A stretch of 64,000 bases of DNA from Rhizobium sp. ARZ01 (lineage in GTDB: Bacteria; Pseudomonadota; Alphaproteobacteria; Rhizobiales; Rhizobiaceae). The first letter of the stretch is position 1. The number at the start of each line of letters is the position of its first letter. The notes beneath the pieces are model-generated. The model did no database searches. It had not been told where the DNA came from and worked only from the letters and a program-made list of their open reading frames with translations. This document shows, in pieces, positions 1 through 9,413 of this stretch. A program made the translations under genes and the position numbers. The DNA lies in NCBI RefSeq assembly GCF_014851675.1, contig NZ_JACVAE010000003.1, forward strand, positions 248,001 to 312,000, written 5' to 3'.

Positions 1-138
1 GACCGGATCGACGCTGCCTATCCCCGCGACCCGACCGATCCGGCCATCGCGCTTCATCGCCGGCGAATTCTGGAGCGCCTGCTTGCGCCGAAATCGACCG
101 AAACCGACACCCCCACCCAAGACAGGAGACACCCATGA
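1..138 (+). CDS. ABC transporter ATP-binding protein, C-terminal end (partial)
   Basis: Only the last 45 codons lie in the window, read in frame from base 1 to a TGA at 136-138. The tail (DRIDAAYPRDPTDP, then an Arg-rich helix ILERLLAP) resembles the end of NitT/TauT/SsuB-type ATPases, where a Pro/Arg/Asp-rich stretch precedes a final helix. The stop overlaps the ATG of the next gene as ATGA, so the two are translationally coupled. That next gene encodes the periplasmic binding protein of this transporter class, which is the main support for the call. No Walker motifs are visible because the N-terminal part lies outside the window. Confidence 0.55.
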   Translation, partial: DRIDAAYPRDPTDPAIALHRRRILERLLAPKSTETDTPTQDRRHP

Positions 139-1088
139 AATTCCTCACCGGCCTGGCGCTTGCCCTTTCGCTGGCGACCTCGGCTTTTGCCGCCGACAAG
201 CCTGAAACCGTGCGCATCACCTATGTCTCGGCGCCCTTCAACGTGCCCTCGATCGTCATGCGGGAGAAGGGTTTCCTCGATGAGGCTTTTGCAGCACACG
301 GCATCAAGGTTGAAAGCCCGGAGATCACCTCTGGCGCACAGCAGACCCAGGCGATCGCTGCCGGCGAAATCGACATCGCCAGCGTTCTCGGCGGCACTTC
401 GGCAATCCTCGCGAAGGCCAACGGCGTTGACCTGAAGGTCATTGCCGCCTATGCGCGCTCGCCGAAGGCCTACTACCTGATGACGCGTGCGGATGGCCCT
501 GCGGCTCTTGCCGACCTCAAGGGCAAGAAGATTGCCGGTCCCAAGGGAACCGTGCTGAATCAGCTTCTCGTCGCCGCGCTCGCCTCGCAGAAGCTGACGC
601 TGGCCGATGTCGAGTACATCAACATGGATCTGCCGACGGCCCGTGCAGCCCTTCTTTCCGGTCAGGTCGACGTCGCCACGCTTGCAGGCAACAATGCGGT
701 GATGGTCGAGCAGGCCGGTGGCAAGGCGCTGGTGGACGGCGAGGGCCTCATCAAGCCGACCACCGTCATCGGCGCACGCAGTACCTTCCTGGAAGAGCAC
801 CCGGACCTCGTGAAGGCCTATTTCGACGCGCACCGCAAGGCGCTCGAGTTCATCGCGGCGCACCCGCAGGAGGCACTCGATATCGCGGCCAAGGAGCAGA
901 AGATCTCGGTCGAGGAAGCTGCCAAGCAGATGCCGCTCTACGACTTCACCCCGGTCATGACCGATGACGATATCGCCAACCTGACGGCCGATCAGACCTT
1001 CATGATCGATACCGGCATGTTGCCAACGGACAATGCCATCGACATCAAGGCCGATCTGGTCGCCCCGTCGGCCTTCGAAATCAAGTAA
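135..1088 (+). CDS. NitT/TauT-family ABC transporter substrate-binding protein
   Basis: A 317-residue periplasmic binding protein. Residues 1-19 form a Sec signal peptide (Lys at position 3, Leu/Ala-rich core, AFA cleavage site before ADKP). The mature part has the NMT1/SsuA/TauA-like fold signatures: an early RITYVSAPFNVPS strand, the GEIDIASVLGG ligand-pocket region, the LKGKKIAGPKGT hinge, and a PDLVKAYFDAHRKALEFI helix near the C-terminus. It starts on the ATG that overlaps the upstream ATPase stop, with GGAG just before it. The family imports nitrate, taurine, sulfonates or aromatic precursors. The ligand cannot be read from sequence. The permease is presumably upstream of the window. 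Confidence 0.85.
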   Translation: MKFLTGLALALSLATSAFAADKPETVRITYVSAPFNVPSIVMREKGFLDEAFAAHGIKVESPEITSGAQQTQAIAAGEIDIASVLGGTSAILAKANGVDLKVIAAYARSPKAYYLMTRADGPAALADLKGKKIAGPKGTVLNQLLVAALASQKLTLADVEYINMDLPTARAALLSGQVDVATLAGNNAVMVEQAGGKALVDGEGLIKPTTVIGARSTFLEEHPDLVKAYFDAHRKALEFIAAHPQEALDIAAKEQKISVEEAAKQMPLYDFTPVMTDDDIANLTADQTFMIDTGMLPTDNAIDIKADLVAPSAFEIK

Positions 1089-1103
1089 TCAAAGTCAAGC
1101 ATA

Positions 1104-1131
1104 GCCGGCACTGCCCGATCGTGGTGCCGGC
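1104..1131 (+). terminator. Weak intergenic hairpin after the binding-protein gene
   Basis: GCCGGCAC (1104-1111) pairs with GTGCCGGC (1124-1131) across a 12-base loop. No T-run follows, so it may be a processing or attenuation hairpin, not a strong terminator. The flavin oxidoreductase begins 24 bases further on. Confidence 0.3.
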
Positions 1132-1154
1132 CACATGATTTCAGGACATTCGAA

Positions 1155-2168
1155 ATGAAACTATCGATCCTCGATCCGGTGCAGATCCCCGTCGGCCAGA
1201 CCTCTGGCGAAGCGATGCGCGGGTCGATCGCACTGGCACAGACCGCCGAGCGGCTCGGGTATCACCGCTACTGGCTCGTCGAACATCACGACGTGCCGTA
1301 TGAAGCAAACCCGGCACCCGAAGTGCTGGCGACCGCGCTCGCCTGTGCAACGAAGACGATCCGGATCGGCGTCGGCGGCCTGCTTCTGAACCACTACAGC
1401 CCGTACAAGTCGGCCGAGGCTATCCGCACGCTCGGAGTGCTCTTTCCGGGCCGAATCGATGTCGGCATCGGCCGGGCAACGGCGGGCGTGACGGCAGACA
1501 CGGCACTGAAGCGCCATCGCCATATCGAGACACCCGACGACCACGACGACCAGACCGAGGAGTTCGTCGGCTGGATCGGCAACGACCTCCCCGAGACGTC
1601 TCCGTTTCGTTCGATCGGCATCATGCCGGACGAACCGGCCGGCCCGCTCCCCTGGGTGTTGATCGCGACCGAGGCGAGTGCGCTGCGCGCCGCACGCCTG
1701 GGGCTGCCGATGGCATGCAGCGCGTTCCACGTGCCCGAGAACGCCCCCGGCGCTTGGAGGGCCTACCACGAGAATTTCCGGCCGTCTCGGTTCGCGGTTG
1801 GTGTCGACCGGCCGACGGCCCTGCTCGCGATCCGGCTCATCATCGGCGAAACGCAGGCGGAAGCCGAGCGTCTTGCCATGCCGATGCGTGTCGCCTTCAA
1901 GCTGCGGCGGAAGGACAATATCATGCTGACGGAAATGCCAACGCCGGAGGAGGCGATCGCGATCATGGGCGAAGTGCTGCCAGCGGAAGACGCCGACTGG
2001 CCGGCCTATGTCGTCGGCTCGCCGGAGCGGGTGAAGGCCGTCGTCGAGCGGATGGCTCGAGATACGGGCGCAACCGAGATCATGGTGCAGGACGTATTGC
2101 ACGACGCAGCGCTGCGTCATCGCAACTACGAACTCCTGGCGCGAACCTTCGGCCTGACGGCCCGATAG
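1155..2168 (+). CDS. LLM-class flavin-dependent oxidoreductase (MsnO8-like group)
   Basis: A 337-residue bacterial luciferase-like monooxygenase fold protein that should use reduced FMN from a partner reductase. Family signatures are the N-terminal LSILDPVQIP strand with SGEAMRGSIALAQTAE, the YHRYWLVEHHD motif (about residues 35-45), the IRIGVGGLLLNHYSPYK segment, and the FPGRIDVGIGRATAG region. These fit the single-subunit group often annotated MsnO8. It lies 66 bases downstream of the ABC binding protein on the same strand. That suggests it may oxidise or desulfonate the imported compound, but the substrate is inference. A gapped hairpin lies between the two genes, so expression may be partly uncoupled. 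Confidence 0.85.
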   Translation: MKLSILDPVQIPVGQTSGEAMRGSIALAQTAERLGYHRYWLVEHHDVPYEANPAPEVLATALACATKTIRIGVGGLLLNHYSPYKSAEAIRTLGVLFPGRIDVGIGRATAGVTADTALKRHRHIETPDDHDDQTEEFVGWIGNDLPETSPFRSIGIMPDEPAGPLPWVLIATEASALRAARLGLPMACSAFHVPENAPGAWRAYHENFRPSRFAVGVDRPTALLAIRLIIGETQAEAERLAMPMRVAFKLRRKDNIMLTEMPTPEEAIAIMGEVLPAEDADWPAYVVGSPERVKAVVERMARDTGATEIMVQDVLHDAALRHRNYELLARTFGLTAR

Positions 2169-2270
2169 CCGCCAAGGCTAAGCGCTACGTCAGCTTACGC
2201 AAGGTCAGCGCAAGCCATGCCGCCTACCAGTCGCCGCAAGCAAACTGCATTGCGACGATGAAAGGACGAC

Positions 2271-2435
2271 ATGATGTCGATAGACGGAAGCCATGATGGC
2301 GAAGTGAGCGGCGAAGCTATTGCGCTTCTCCTCGAAGGCGGCGCGGGTGAGGTTCTGACAGACCTGCTCGTCAGCGCACTGAAGGATGCCTATCGCTTTC
2401 TCGCAGAAGACATGCCGGTCGATACCCGCCACTAA
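2271..2435 (+). CDS. Possible small acidic protein (54 aa)
   Basis: An ATG at 2271 (or the adjacent ATG at 2274) opens a 54-codon frame ending TAA at 2433-2435. AAAGGACGAC lies immediately upstream as a plausible ribosome-binding site. The product starts MMSIDGSHDG and contains a helix-like SGEAIALLLEGGAGEVLTDL stretch. I do not recognise it. Support comes from the good Shine-Dalgarno sequence, helix-forming composition, and a strong hairpin ten bases after the stop. No homology claim is made. Confidence 0.4.
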   Translation: MMSIDGSHDGEVSGEAIALLLEGGAGEVLTDLLVSALKDAYRFLAEDMPVDTRH

Positions 2436-2443
2436 CCCGATCG

Positions 2444-2472
2444 GGACGGCGCACTCGAGCAGTGCGCCGTCC
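2444..2472. terminator. Bidirectional terminator hairpin
   Basis: A perfect 12-bp inverted repeat (GGACGGCGCACT, 2444-2455, with its complement at 2461-2472) surrounds a five-base loop. It lies between the plus-strand small frame and the minus-strand amidase, in the convergent gap. Neither side has a long T-run, so efficiency is uncertain. Confidence 0.55.
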
Positions 2473-2504
2473 TGGCAAAGCGAATGGCTTGCCAGCGCAC
2501 GGCC

Positions 2505-3800
2505 TCAGCGCATCAACGCTTCAACGGACGCGGCAATCTGCAGAAGCATCTTGTCGGTGCCGTTGCGGCCGAACAGCATGAAACCCGCCGGATGTGCCAG
2601 TCCCGGCATCGGCAGGGTGATCGCCGTCAGGTCGAACTGGTTGCCGACCTGGTTGTTGCGCAAGAGCAGGTCCTCGACGTGGCGGTAGGTTTCCTCGTCC
2701 GACGAGACGGACGCGATGCTGGCGGCGAAGATCGGCGAGGTCGGCAGGGCAAGCACGTCGAAGGGTGCAAGGCGCGCGTCCATGGCTTGGGCGAGGCCAT
2801 TTCGCGTTTCCAGCAAGGCAGCAAGATCGGCGTCGGAAACGAGCCGGCGGCGCCTCAGCGTGGTGGTGACGCGGAAATCCACCGGTGCGTGATCATCGTC
2901 CAGCCAGTCGGCGTGAATGCGGCTCGCCTCGATGCCGGCGATGGAGCCGATGCGGGTCGCTTCCGCAAGAGCCTCGAGAAGATCGTCGATGGAGCAGTTG
3001 GTCAGTTCGGCGCCGGCGTCTGCAAGGCGCGCGAGATTGGATTCGAACGCCGCTGCAATCTCGGGCTCCATGTCCTCGAACAGACGCCCACGCGGAGCAC
3101 CGACCTTCAAGGCCTTGAGCGACCTGGCGGCGAGCGGTTCCGGCTTTTCGCCAGCCATGATCGCATCGGCAAGGGCACAAGCGGCGACGCTGTCGGCAAG
3201 CGGGCCGACCGAATCGAGACTGGGCGCCAGCGGGAAGGCGCCGTCGAGCGGAATGCGGCTTGCCGTCGGCTTGAAGCCGACCAGCCCGTTCAGGGCTGCC
3301 GGAATGCGGATGGAGCCGCCGGTATCCGAGCCGATCGCGATATCGCAGGTGCCTTCGGCGGCAGAAACCGCAGCCCCCGACGAAGAACCACCGGGAACGA
3401 GGTTTTCGTCCGTTGCGTTGCCCGGCACGGGGTAGTGCGGATTGAGCCCGACCGCAGTGAAGGCGAATTCTGTCATGTGCGTCTTGCCGATGATGACGGC
3501 GCCGGCTTCGCGCAGCCGGCGGACGATCGGGGCGTCGGCGGTTGCGGGCGGGTTGGAACGGCGGATGACCGAGCCGGCAAGTGTCGGCTCGCCCGCCACG
3601 TCGAAGAGGTCCTTGATCGAGACGATGCGGCCGTCGAGCGGGCCGATGGTTCTGCCTTCGCGCAGGCGGGCATCGGCCGCGTCGGCCTCGGCGCGCGCCG
3701 TTTGCGGATACAGCTTCACATAGGTGCGTTCGGTGTCCTTGCGCTCTTCGAGGCGGGAAAGGATTTTTTCGAGGCGGGTTCTGATCGGATTTTGAGACAA
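2505..3800 (-). CDS. Amidase (amidase-signature family)
   Basis: A 431-residue amidase-signature hydrolase. The Ser-cisSer-Lys triad is readable: Lys63 in DGRIVSIKDLF, the cis-serine in the Gly/Ser-rich loop PGGSSSGAA (about 136-144), and nucleophile Ser163 in GSDTGGSIRIPA. Such enzymes cleave amides, carbamates or ureido acids, and the substrate is not evident. The start is a TTG at 3798-3800. An in-frame TGA at 3816-3818 leaves no room for an upstream start, and no ATG lies before the conserved region. It reads in the same direction as the branched-chain acid cluster, but a 102-base gap with a possible operator separates them, so it is probably its own unit. Confidence 0.85.
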   Translation of the reverse strand: MSQNPIRTRLEKILSRLEERKDTERTYVKLYPQTARAEADAADARLREGRTIGPLDGRIVSIKDLFDVAGEPTLAGSVIRRSNPPATADAPIVRRLREAGAVIIGKTHMTEFAFTAVGLNPHYPVPGNATDENLVPGGSSSGAAVSAAEGTCDIAIGSDTGGSIRIPAALNGLVGFKPTASRIPLDGAFPLAPSLDSVGPLADSVAACALADAIMAGEKPEPLAARSLKALKVGAPRGRLFEDMEPEIAAAFESNLARLADAGAELTNCSIDDLLEALAEATRIGSIAGIEASRIHADWLDDDHAPVDFRVTTTLRRRRLVSDADLAALLETRNGLAQAMDARLAPFDVLALPTSPIFAASIASVSSDEETYRHVEDLLLRNNQVGNQFDLTAITLPMPGLAHPAGFMLFGRNGTDKMLLQIAASVEALMR

Positions 3801-3822
3801 GTGCGGCCTGCTGAATCAATAC

Positions 3823-3842
3823 ATGAAACTGGGTGGTTTCAT
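3823..3842. promoter_or_regulatory. Inverted repeat upstream of the amidase gene
   Basis: ATGAAAC (3823-3829) and GTTTCAT (3836-3842) form a perfect 7-bp inverted repeat with a 6-base spacer, 22 bases upstream of the amidase start codon. Its size and position suit a dimeric repressor operator. The regulator is unknown. Confidence 0.35.
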
Positions 3843-3902
3843 AGCAGACGAATCAGACAAATCCATCCACTGGTTCTTGCAGGTGCAGGCCGCGGCGTCT
3901 CG

Positions 3903-4673
3903 CTATTCCCCCTTGAAGGTCGGGGCGCGCTTCTCGACGAAGGCGGCCATCCCTTCCTTCTGGTCAGCCGTGGCAAAGAGCGCGTGGAACAGGCGGCGCT
4001 CGAACAGGATGCCTTCGCGCAAGCCACCCTCGAGGGCGCGGTCCACTGCCTCGCGTGCGGCAGTGGTTGCGGCCTTGCCATAGCCGGCTATGGTTTCGGC
4101 AGCCTTCAACGCTTCATCCATCAGCTTGTCGGCGGGAACGACGCGGGCGACGAGACCGCAGCGCTCGGCTTCCGTCGCATCCATCAGGCGCCCGGTCAGG
4201 ATCAGGTCCATCGCCTTGGCCTTGCCGACCAGTTTCGTCAGGCGCTGCGAGCCGCCCATGCCGGGGATGACGCCGAGCTTGATTTCCGGCTGGCCGAACA
4301 TCGCCGTGTCGGCGGCAAAGATCATGTCGCACATCATCGCCAGTTCGCAGCCACCGCCGAGCGCATAGCCGGACACGGCGGCGATCTTCGGCGTGCGGAG
4401 GGACGCGAACCGGTCCCAGGCGGCGAAGAAGTCGTCGTTGTACATTTCCGAGAACGACTTGTCGGCCATCTCCTTTATGTCGGCGCCGGCGGCGAAAGCC
4501 TTCTCAGAGCCGCGGATGACGAAGCAGCCGACGCCGGGATCGCGGTCGAGAGGCGCCAGTTCGTTGCCCATGGCGAGCATCACTTCCGCGTTCAAGGCAT
4601 TGCGGGCCGCCGGCCGGTTCAGCGTTACGATAACGACGCGGCCCTGCCGCTCGACGATGATCGGTTGTTCCAC
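3903..4673 (-). CDS. Enoyl-CoA hydratase
   Basis: A 256-residue crotonase. The oxyanion-hole motif [11 protein letters not shown] is at about residues 59-69. The two catalytic glutamates of true hydratases are present with the usual 20-residue spacing: Glu110 in ALGGGCELA and Glu130 in [13 protein letters not shown]. It hydrates 2-enoyl-CoAs. As last gene of the branched-chain cluster it would act on methacrylyl-CoA (valine) and tiglyl-CoA (isoleucine). The start is GTG at 4671-4673 with GGGAGAAG upstream, and mmsB ends 38 bases before it. Confidence 0.92.
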   Translation of the reverse strand: MEQPIIVERQGRVVIVTLNRPAARNALNAEVMLAMGNELAPLDRDPGVGCFVIRGSEKAFAAGADIKEMADKSFSEMYNDDFFAAWDRFASLRTPKIAAVSGYALGGGCELAMMCDMIFAADTAMFGQPEIKLGVIPGMGGSQRLTKLVGKAKAMDLILTGRLMDATEAERCGLVARVVPADKLMDEALKAAETIAGYGKAATTAAREAVDRALEGGLREGILFERRLFHALFATADQKEGMAAFVEKRAPTFKGE

Positions 4674-4711
4674 CAGCTTCTCCCTTGGTCTTTCTATCGG
4701 GGGCTTGCCGC

Positions 4712-5608
4712 CTACTCGGCGCCCGATTCCGACTTATCGCGTAACATGTTGATGATGCCAGAGAAATCCTTCGTTCCGAATCCTTCGTCGGCGAACAGCT
4801 GGTAAAGACGCGTCGCCTTGGCGCCGAGCGGGGTCATGGCACCGGTCTCCTCCGCCGCTGCCTGCGACAGCTTCAGGTCCTTCAGCATCAGTTCGGCCGC
4901 AAACCCCGGCTCATAGGCGCGATTGGCCGGTGAGGTCGGCACCGGGCCGGGGACTGGGCAATAGGTGGTCAGCGACCAGCACTGGCCGGAAGAGACGGAG
5001 GCGACGTCGAAGAGCGCCTGGTGGGTCAGGCCGAGTCGTTCCCCGAGCACGAAGGCTTCGCCGACGGCGATCATGTTGATGCCGAGGATCATGTTGTTGC
5101 AGACCTTTGCCGCCTGTCCGGCGGATGCTGCGCCGCAATGGATGATCTTCTTGCCCATGGCCTCGAACAGCGGCTTTGCGCCGGCGAACACGTCCTCCTC
5201 GCCGCCGACCATGAAGGTGAGCGTACCGGCTGCGGCACCACCTGTGCCGCCTGATACCGGCGCGTCGAGGGAAGGGCAGCCCTTCGCAGCCGCCAGCGCG
5301 TGCGCCTTGCGGGCGCTTTCCATGTCGATCGTCGAGCAATCGATGAGAAGCGTGCCGGCCGGCACGGCGTCCACGAGTTCGCTCCAGACCGAAATCACGT
5401 GCTTGCCTGCCGGCAGCATGGTGATCACCGTTTCGGTGCCCGATACCGTTTCGGCGAGCGACGAACAGGTCTGGACGCCGTTCTGTCGCGCAAGCTCCAG
5501 AGATGGTGCGGCCAGATCGAACCCCTGGACGCGGTGGCCGGCCTTGACCAGGTTTGCCGCCATGGGGCCGCCCATGTGGCCGAGACCGATGAATGCTATG
5601 GAGCTCAT
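4712..5608 (-). CDS. mmsB: 3-hydroxyisobutyrate dehydrogenase
   Basis: A 298-residue beta-hydroxyacid dehydrogenase that oxidises 3-hydroxyisobutyrate to methylmalonate semialdehyde with NAD+ in valine breakdown. It has the N-terminal dinucleotide motif [12 protein letters not shown] (6-17), the substrate-binding DAPVSGG motif (115-121), and catalytic Lys168 in [10 protein letters not shown]. Length matches the family. Its ATG overlaps the stop of the hydroxyisobutyryl-CoA hydrolase gene as ATGA, which places the two consecutive valine steps in translational coupling. The following enzyme, methylmalonate-semialdehyde dehydrogenase (mmsA), is not in the window. Confidence 0.95.
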   Translation of the reverse strand: MSSIAFIGLGHMGGPMAANLVKAGHRVQGFDLAAPSLELARQNGVQTCSSLAETVSGTETVITMLPAGKHVISVWSELVDAVPAGTLLIDCSTIDMESARKAHALAAAKGCPSLDAPVSGGTGGAAAGTLTFMVGGEEDVFAGAKPLFEAMGKKIIHCGAASAGQAAKVCNNMILGINMIAVGEAFVLGERLGLTHQALFDVASVSSGQCWSLTTYCPVPGPVPTSPANRAYEPGFAAELMLKDLKLSQAAAEETGAMTPLGAKATRLYQLFADEGFGTKDFSGIINMLRDKSESGAE

Positions 5609-6723
5609 GTGCGTTCTCCCTTCCTGGTCTTGTCAGCAAAAAGCGGTTCTTCTGTAGGCTCGAAGAAGCCGGCGACATTGCCTTCCGTTACTTCGGCGAG
5701 CGTCGCAGGGCGCCACTGCGGTTTGCGGTCCTTGTCGATGACGGCGGCGCGGACGCCCTCGTAGAAGTCGTGGCTGCGCAGCACCGCGAACGTGGCCGCG
5801 AATTCCCGCTCCAGGCAATCCTCCAGCGACGGGCTCTTGCGGCCAAGCCTGATCAGCCGCAGCGTTACCTTGAGGCTGAGCGGCGATTTCGTCCGCAATA
5901 CGCCGAGCGTCCTTTCGGCGAAGGCGGAACTGTCCTTCTCCAGTGCCGAAAAAATGTCCTCGACGGTGTCGAAGGCAAACAGGCGGTCGATCGACGCCTG
6001 TTCCTGCGCTGCCTTGCCCGCCGGCGGCGCGTCCGCAAAGGCGGCGACGACGGCGGAAACATTTGCACGTGAGGCGGAGGCCGGCAGGTGGGACAGTTTT
6101 TCGATCAGTGCCGGCAGGCGGTCCGAAGGGACGTAGCTATCGGCCAGGCCGAACGCGATCGCGTCGCCGGCAGCAAGCTGCTCGCCGGTCAGCGCGGCAT
6201 AGGTGCCGAGTTCACTTTGCTGGCGCGTGAGGAACCAGGAGGCGCCGATGTCGGGAAAGAAGCCGATGCCCGTCTCGGGCATGGCGAGCCGTGTGCGCTC
6301 GGTGACGATGCGGTGGCTGCCGTAGACCGACACGCCGACGCCACCGCCCATGACGATCCCGTCCATGATCGCGACATAGGGCTTGGCAAACCCGCCAAGC
6401 CGCGCGTTCATCCGGTACTCTTCGCGCCAGAAGATGGTCGGCTCGTCCGAGCCCGCCTTGCCGCCGTCATAGATCATGCGGATGTCGCCGCCAGCGCACA
6501 GCCCGCGCTCGCCCTCGCCGGTGATGAGCACCGCGGCGATTTGCGGATCGGCCTCGAAGGTATCGAGAGCGGCCTCGATGTCACGGACCATTGAGAGCGT
6601 AAGGCTGTTCAGCGCCTTTGGCCTGTTGAGCCGGATTCGACCGAGCGTGCTGGTGCGGCCGATCAGGGTCTGCGCTTCCTGGACGACATCGCTTTGCGTT
6701 GCGGGTTCAGATGTGGAGGGCAT
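5605..6723 (-). CDS. 3-hydroxyisobutyryl-CoA hydrolase (HIBCH family)
   Basis: A 372-residue crotonase-superfamily thioesterase that releases 3-hydroxyisobutyrate from its CoA ester. It is longer than the hydratase next to it and carries the HIBCH catalytic pair, Glu150 in AMPETGIG and Asp158 in FFPDIGASW, eight residues apart. The [15 protein letters not shown] oxyanion region is present. I chose the ATG at 6723; a TTG two codons earlier is possible. The 5' end overlaps the end of lpdV by 17 bases and the stop overlaps mmsB by four, so it sits in one tight transcript. Annotation merely as enoyl-CoA hydratase would be imprecise. Confidence 0.9.
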   Translation of the reverse strand: MPSTSEPATQSDVVQEAQTLIGRTSTLGRIRLNRPKALNSLTLSMVRDIEAALDTFEADPQIAAVLITGEGERGLCAGGDIRMIYDGGKAGSDEPTIFWREEYRMNARLGGFAKPYVAIMDGIVMGGGVGVSVYGSHRIVTERTRLAMPETGIGFFPDIGASWFLTRQQSELGTYAALTGEQLAAGDAIAFGLADSYVPSDRLPALIEKLSHLPASASRANVSAVVAAFADAPPAGKAAQEQASIDRLFAFDTVEDIFSALEKDSSAFAERTLGVLRTKSPLSLKVTLRLIRLGRKSPSLEDCLEREFAATFAVLRSHDFYEGVRAAVIDKDRKPQWRPATLAEVTEGNVAGFFEPTEEPLFADKTRKGERT

Positions 6724-8095
6724 GGCCAAGTGCTTTCAATGCGGCTTCCTGCAGGCCTTCGCTGCGGGTCGGGTGGGCGTGGATGGTGCCGGCTATGTCC
6801 TCCAGCCGCGCGCCCATTTCCAATGCCAGCGAGAAGGCGCTCGACAGCTCGGAGACGCCGGCGCCGACCGCTTGCAGGCCGAGCAGCAGGTTTGTATCGG
6901 CCCGCGCCACTGCGCGCACGAAGCCGTCTTCCGATTGGGTGGTCATGGCGCGAGCGTTGGCATTGAAGGGGAAGAGGCCGACGCGGACCTCGTAGCCCTG
7001 CGCCCGCGCCTCGTCGGGCGACAGGCCGGCGGTGACGATCTCGGGATCGGTGAAGCAGACGGCGGGGATGGACCGCTTGTCCCAGACGCGCTTGCGGCCG
7101 GCGACGATCTCGGCGACCATTTCGCCCTGCGCCATGGCGCGGTGGGCGAGCATTGGTTCGCCGGTGACGTCGCCGATCGCATAGATGCCGCGCATCGAGG
7201 TTCGGCAGCGTTCGTCGATGCGGATGAAGCGCCCGGCGCGGTCGAGGTCGAGTTCGTCCAGCCCCCAGCCTTCGGTGCGCGGCTTGCGACCGACGGTGAC
7301 GAGCACCTTGTCGGCGGCAAGGCGCTTCTCCTCGCCGACGGCTGTCTCGACGATCAGCACATTGTCTGCAAAGCCCTTCGCCTTGGCGCCGGTCAGAATG
7401 CGCACGCCGAGTTCGCTCAACCGCTTCGCCACCGGCTTGACCAGTTCGGCGTCGTATTGCGGCAGGATCTGCGGCATCGCCTCGACCACTGTGACCTCGG
7501 AGCCCATCTTGGCGAACGCGGTGCCGAGCTCCAGGCCGATATAACCACCGCCGACAACGACGAGCATCTTGGGAACGGCGCCCAGGGACAGCGCTTCGGT
7601 GGAGGAAATCACCGCTCCGCCGAAGGGCAACGTGGGAAGTTCGACCGGCTCGGAACCGGTGGCGATCACCACCGTTTCTGCGCGGATCAGCTGGGTTCCG
7701 GTCTCGGTCTCGACCTCCACCGTCTTGCCGTCGCGAAACCGCGCGGAACCGTGCACGATCTTGACCTTGGCCTTGCGCAACAGGCCGAGCACGCCGGCGT
7801 TGAGCCGGCCGACGATGCCGTCCTTCCAGCGCACCGTCTGGGCGAGGTCGAGCTTCGGCGCCTCGACGGTGATGCCGAGCGAATTGGGGCTCGTCATATG
7901 GCGAACCTTGTCGAATTCCTCGGCCGCGTGGATCAGTGCCTTGGAGGGAATGCAGCCGATGTTGAGGCAGGTGCCGCCGGCCTTGGTGGATTCGACGATG
8001 ACGGTGTCGACGCCGAGCTGGCCGGCGCGGATGGCGCAGACATAGCCGCCGGGGCCGGCGCCGATGACGAGGAGCTTGCAGACGATCTCTTTCAT
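6707..8095 (-). CDS. lpdV: Dihydrolipoyl dehydrogenase, E3 of branched-chain 2-oxoacid dehydrogenase
   Basis: A 462-residue FAD/NAD disulfide reductase that reoxidises the lipoyl arm of E2. It has the FAD motif [12 protein letters not shown] (10-21), redox cysteines Cys43 and Cys48 in [13 protein letters not shown], an NAD motif [12 protein letters not shown] in the middle, and the catalytic His441-Glu446 pair in AHPTRSEG. It follows the E2 gene by four bases and belongs with the preceding E1 alpha, E1 beta and E2 genes. It is therefore the dedicated E3 of this complex and not the pyruvate or 2-oxoglutarate dehydrogenase copy. Confidence 0.95.
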   Translation of the reverse strand: MKEIVCKLLVIGAGPGGYVCAIRAGQLGVDTVIVESTKAGGTCLNIGCIPSKALIHAAEEFDKVRHMTSPNSLGITVEAPKLDLAQTVRWKDGIVGRLNAGVLGLLRKAKVKIVHGSARFRDGKTVEVETETGTQLIRAETVVIATGSEPVELPTLPFGGAVISSTEALSLGAVPKMLVVVGGGYIGLELGTAFAKMGSEVTVVEAMPQILPQYDAELVKPVAKRLSELGVRILTGAKAKGFADNVLIVETAVGEEKRLAADKVLVTVGRKPRTEGWGLDELDLDRAGRFIRIDERCRTSMRGIYAIGDVTGEPMLAHRAMAQGEMVAEIVAGRKRVWDKRSIPAVCFTDPEIVTAGLSPDEARAQGYEVRVGLFPFNANARAMTTQSEDGFVRAVARADTNLLLGLQAVGAGVSELSSAFSLALEMGARLEDIAGTIHAHPTRSEGLQEAALKALGHALHI

Positions 8096-8099
8096 GTCA

Positions 8100-9410
8100 T
8101 CAGCCTTCGATGAAGATCAGTGCGGGCGTTTCGAGCAGGGCCTTGATCCGCTGGACGAAGACGGCGGCATCCCAACCGTCCACCACGCGGTGGTCGAAAC
8201 TCGAAGACAGGTTCATGATCTTGCGCGGGATGAATTGGGTGCCGTCCCAGACCGGCCGCGTCATGATCTTGTTGACCCCGACGATCGCCACTTCCGGATG
8301 GTTGATGATCGGTGTCGTGACGATGCCGCCGAACGCGCCGAGCGAGGTGATGGTGATGGTCGAGCCGGACAGCTCCTCGCGCGCGGCGGTGCCGTTGCGG
8401 GCGGCATCGGCAAGGCGGGTCAGCTCGGCGGCGCTGTCCCAGATCGACCGCGCCTCGGCGTGGCGGACGACGGGAACGGTGAGGCCCGCCGGCGTCTGCG
8501 TGGCGATGCCGATATGTACGGCGCCGTGCCGGGTGATGATGCCGGCGTCGTCGTCGAAGGTGGCGTTGACACCCGGCTGCTCGGCGAGCGTCTTGACCAG
8601 CGCCCGCATTAGGAATGGCAGGATCGTCAGCTTCGGTTGGTCGGCCTTTTTGCCCGCGTTCATCGTCGCGCGCAGGTCCTCCAGATCGGTGACGTCCACC
8701 TCCTCGACATAGGTGATGTGGGGAATGCGCGAGGCGGCAAGCCGCATCTTCTCGGCGATGCGCCGGCGTAGCCCCGTGACCTTGATCTCTTCGGTCGCCG
8801 TCTTCCGGGCGAGGCCTGGGACGGAGACGGCCGGCTGCGCGCCGCGCGCCAGGAACTGGTCAAGATCATCGTGGGTGATGCGGCCGGCCGGGCCGGAACC
8901 GGCAACCTGCCGCAGGTCGACGCCGGCCTCCTGGGCGCGAAACCGAACCGCCGGCGAGGCGAGGGGTCTTTCGCCCGGTTCGTGGCGGACAGGGCGGGTT
9001 GCGGCCGGCTCCTCGCGGCGCGGCGCGGCTGGCGGTGGGGCGGGCTGTTCCGTCCGGGGCGCGCGCTCCAGCGGAATGACCTCGGCTGAAGCGGCCGGCG
9101 GAGCCGCTGATGTTTCGACCTCTGCGGCCACATCCGTCGCCGTGTCGGGAGCGGGCGCGTGGCCTTCGCCCTCGACCGCGATTCGCAGCAGCGGCGCCCT
9201 GACGGCGACCGTGTCGCCGACCTCGGCGCCGAGCCACAGCACGGTGCCGTTGACCGGGGAGGGGATCTCCACCGTCGCCTTGTCGGTCATGACAGCGGCG
9301 AGCACCATGTCTTCGCGCACCGGATCGCCGGGTTTGACGTGCCATTCCACGAGTTCGGCCTCGGCAACGCCTTCGCCCACATCCGGCATCTTGATGAGGA
9401 ATTCGCCCAT
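8100..9410 (-). CDS. bkdB: Branched-chain 2-oxoacid dehydrogenase E2 (dihydrolipoyl transacylase)
   Basis: A 436-residue E2. A single lipoyl domain covers about residues 1-77, with lipoylated Lys44 in MTDKATVEI. An Ala/Pro/Glu-rich linker follows, then a peripheral subunit-binding domain at about 151-188 ([16 protein letters not shown]). The C-terminal acyltransferase core ends with the His407-Asp411 active site in [12 protein letters not shown]. It transfers branched acyl groups from E1 to CoA. The gene follows E1 beta by three bases and precedes lpdV, the usual E1a-E1b-E2-E3 order. Confidence 0.95.
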   Translation of the reverse strand: MGEFLIKMPDVGEGVAEAELVEWHVKPGDPVREDMVLAAVMTDKATVEIPSPVNGTVLWLGAEVGDTVAVRAPLLRIAVEGEGHAPAPDTATDVAAEVETSAAPPAASAEVIPLERAPRTEQPAPPPAAPRREEPAATRPVRHEPGERPLASPAVRFRAQEAGVDLRQVAGSGPAGRITHDDLDQFLARGAQPAVSVPGLARKTATEEIKVTGLRRRIAEKMRLAASRIPHITYVEEVDVTDLEDLRATMNAGKKADQPKLTILPFLMRALVKTLAEQPGVNATFDDDAGIITRHGAVHIGIATQTPAGLTVPVVRHAEARSIWDSAAELTRLADAARNGTAAREELSGSTITITSLGAFGGIVTTPIINHPEVAIVGVNKIMTRPVWDGTQFIPRKIMNLSSSFDHRVVDGWDAAVFVQRIKALLETPALIFIEG

Positions 9411-9413
9411 GCC

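Noticed and set aside
1155..2168. Luciferase (light-producing) gene
   Set aside because: The protein belongs to the broad flavin-dependent LLM class. There is no luxB partner or fatty acid reductase gene nearby.
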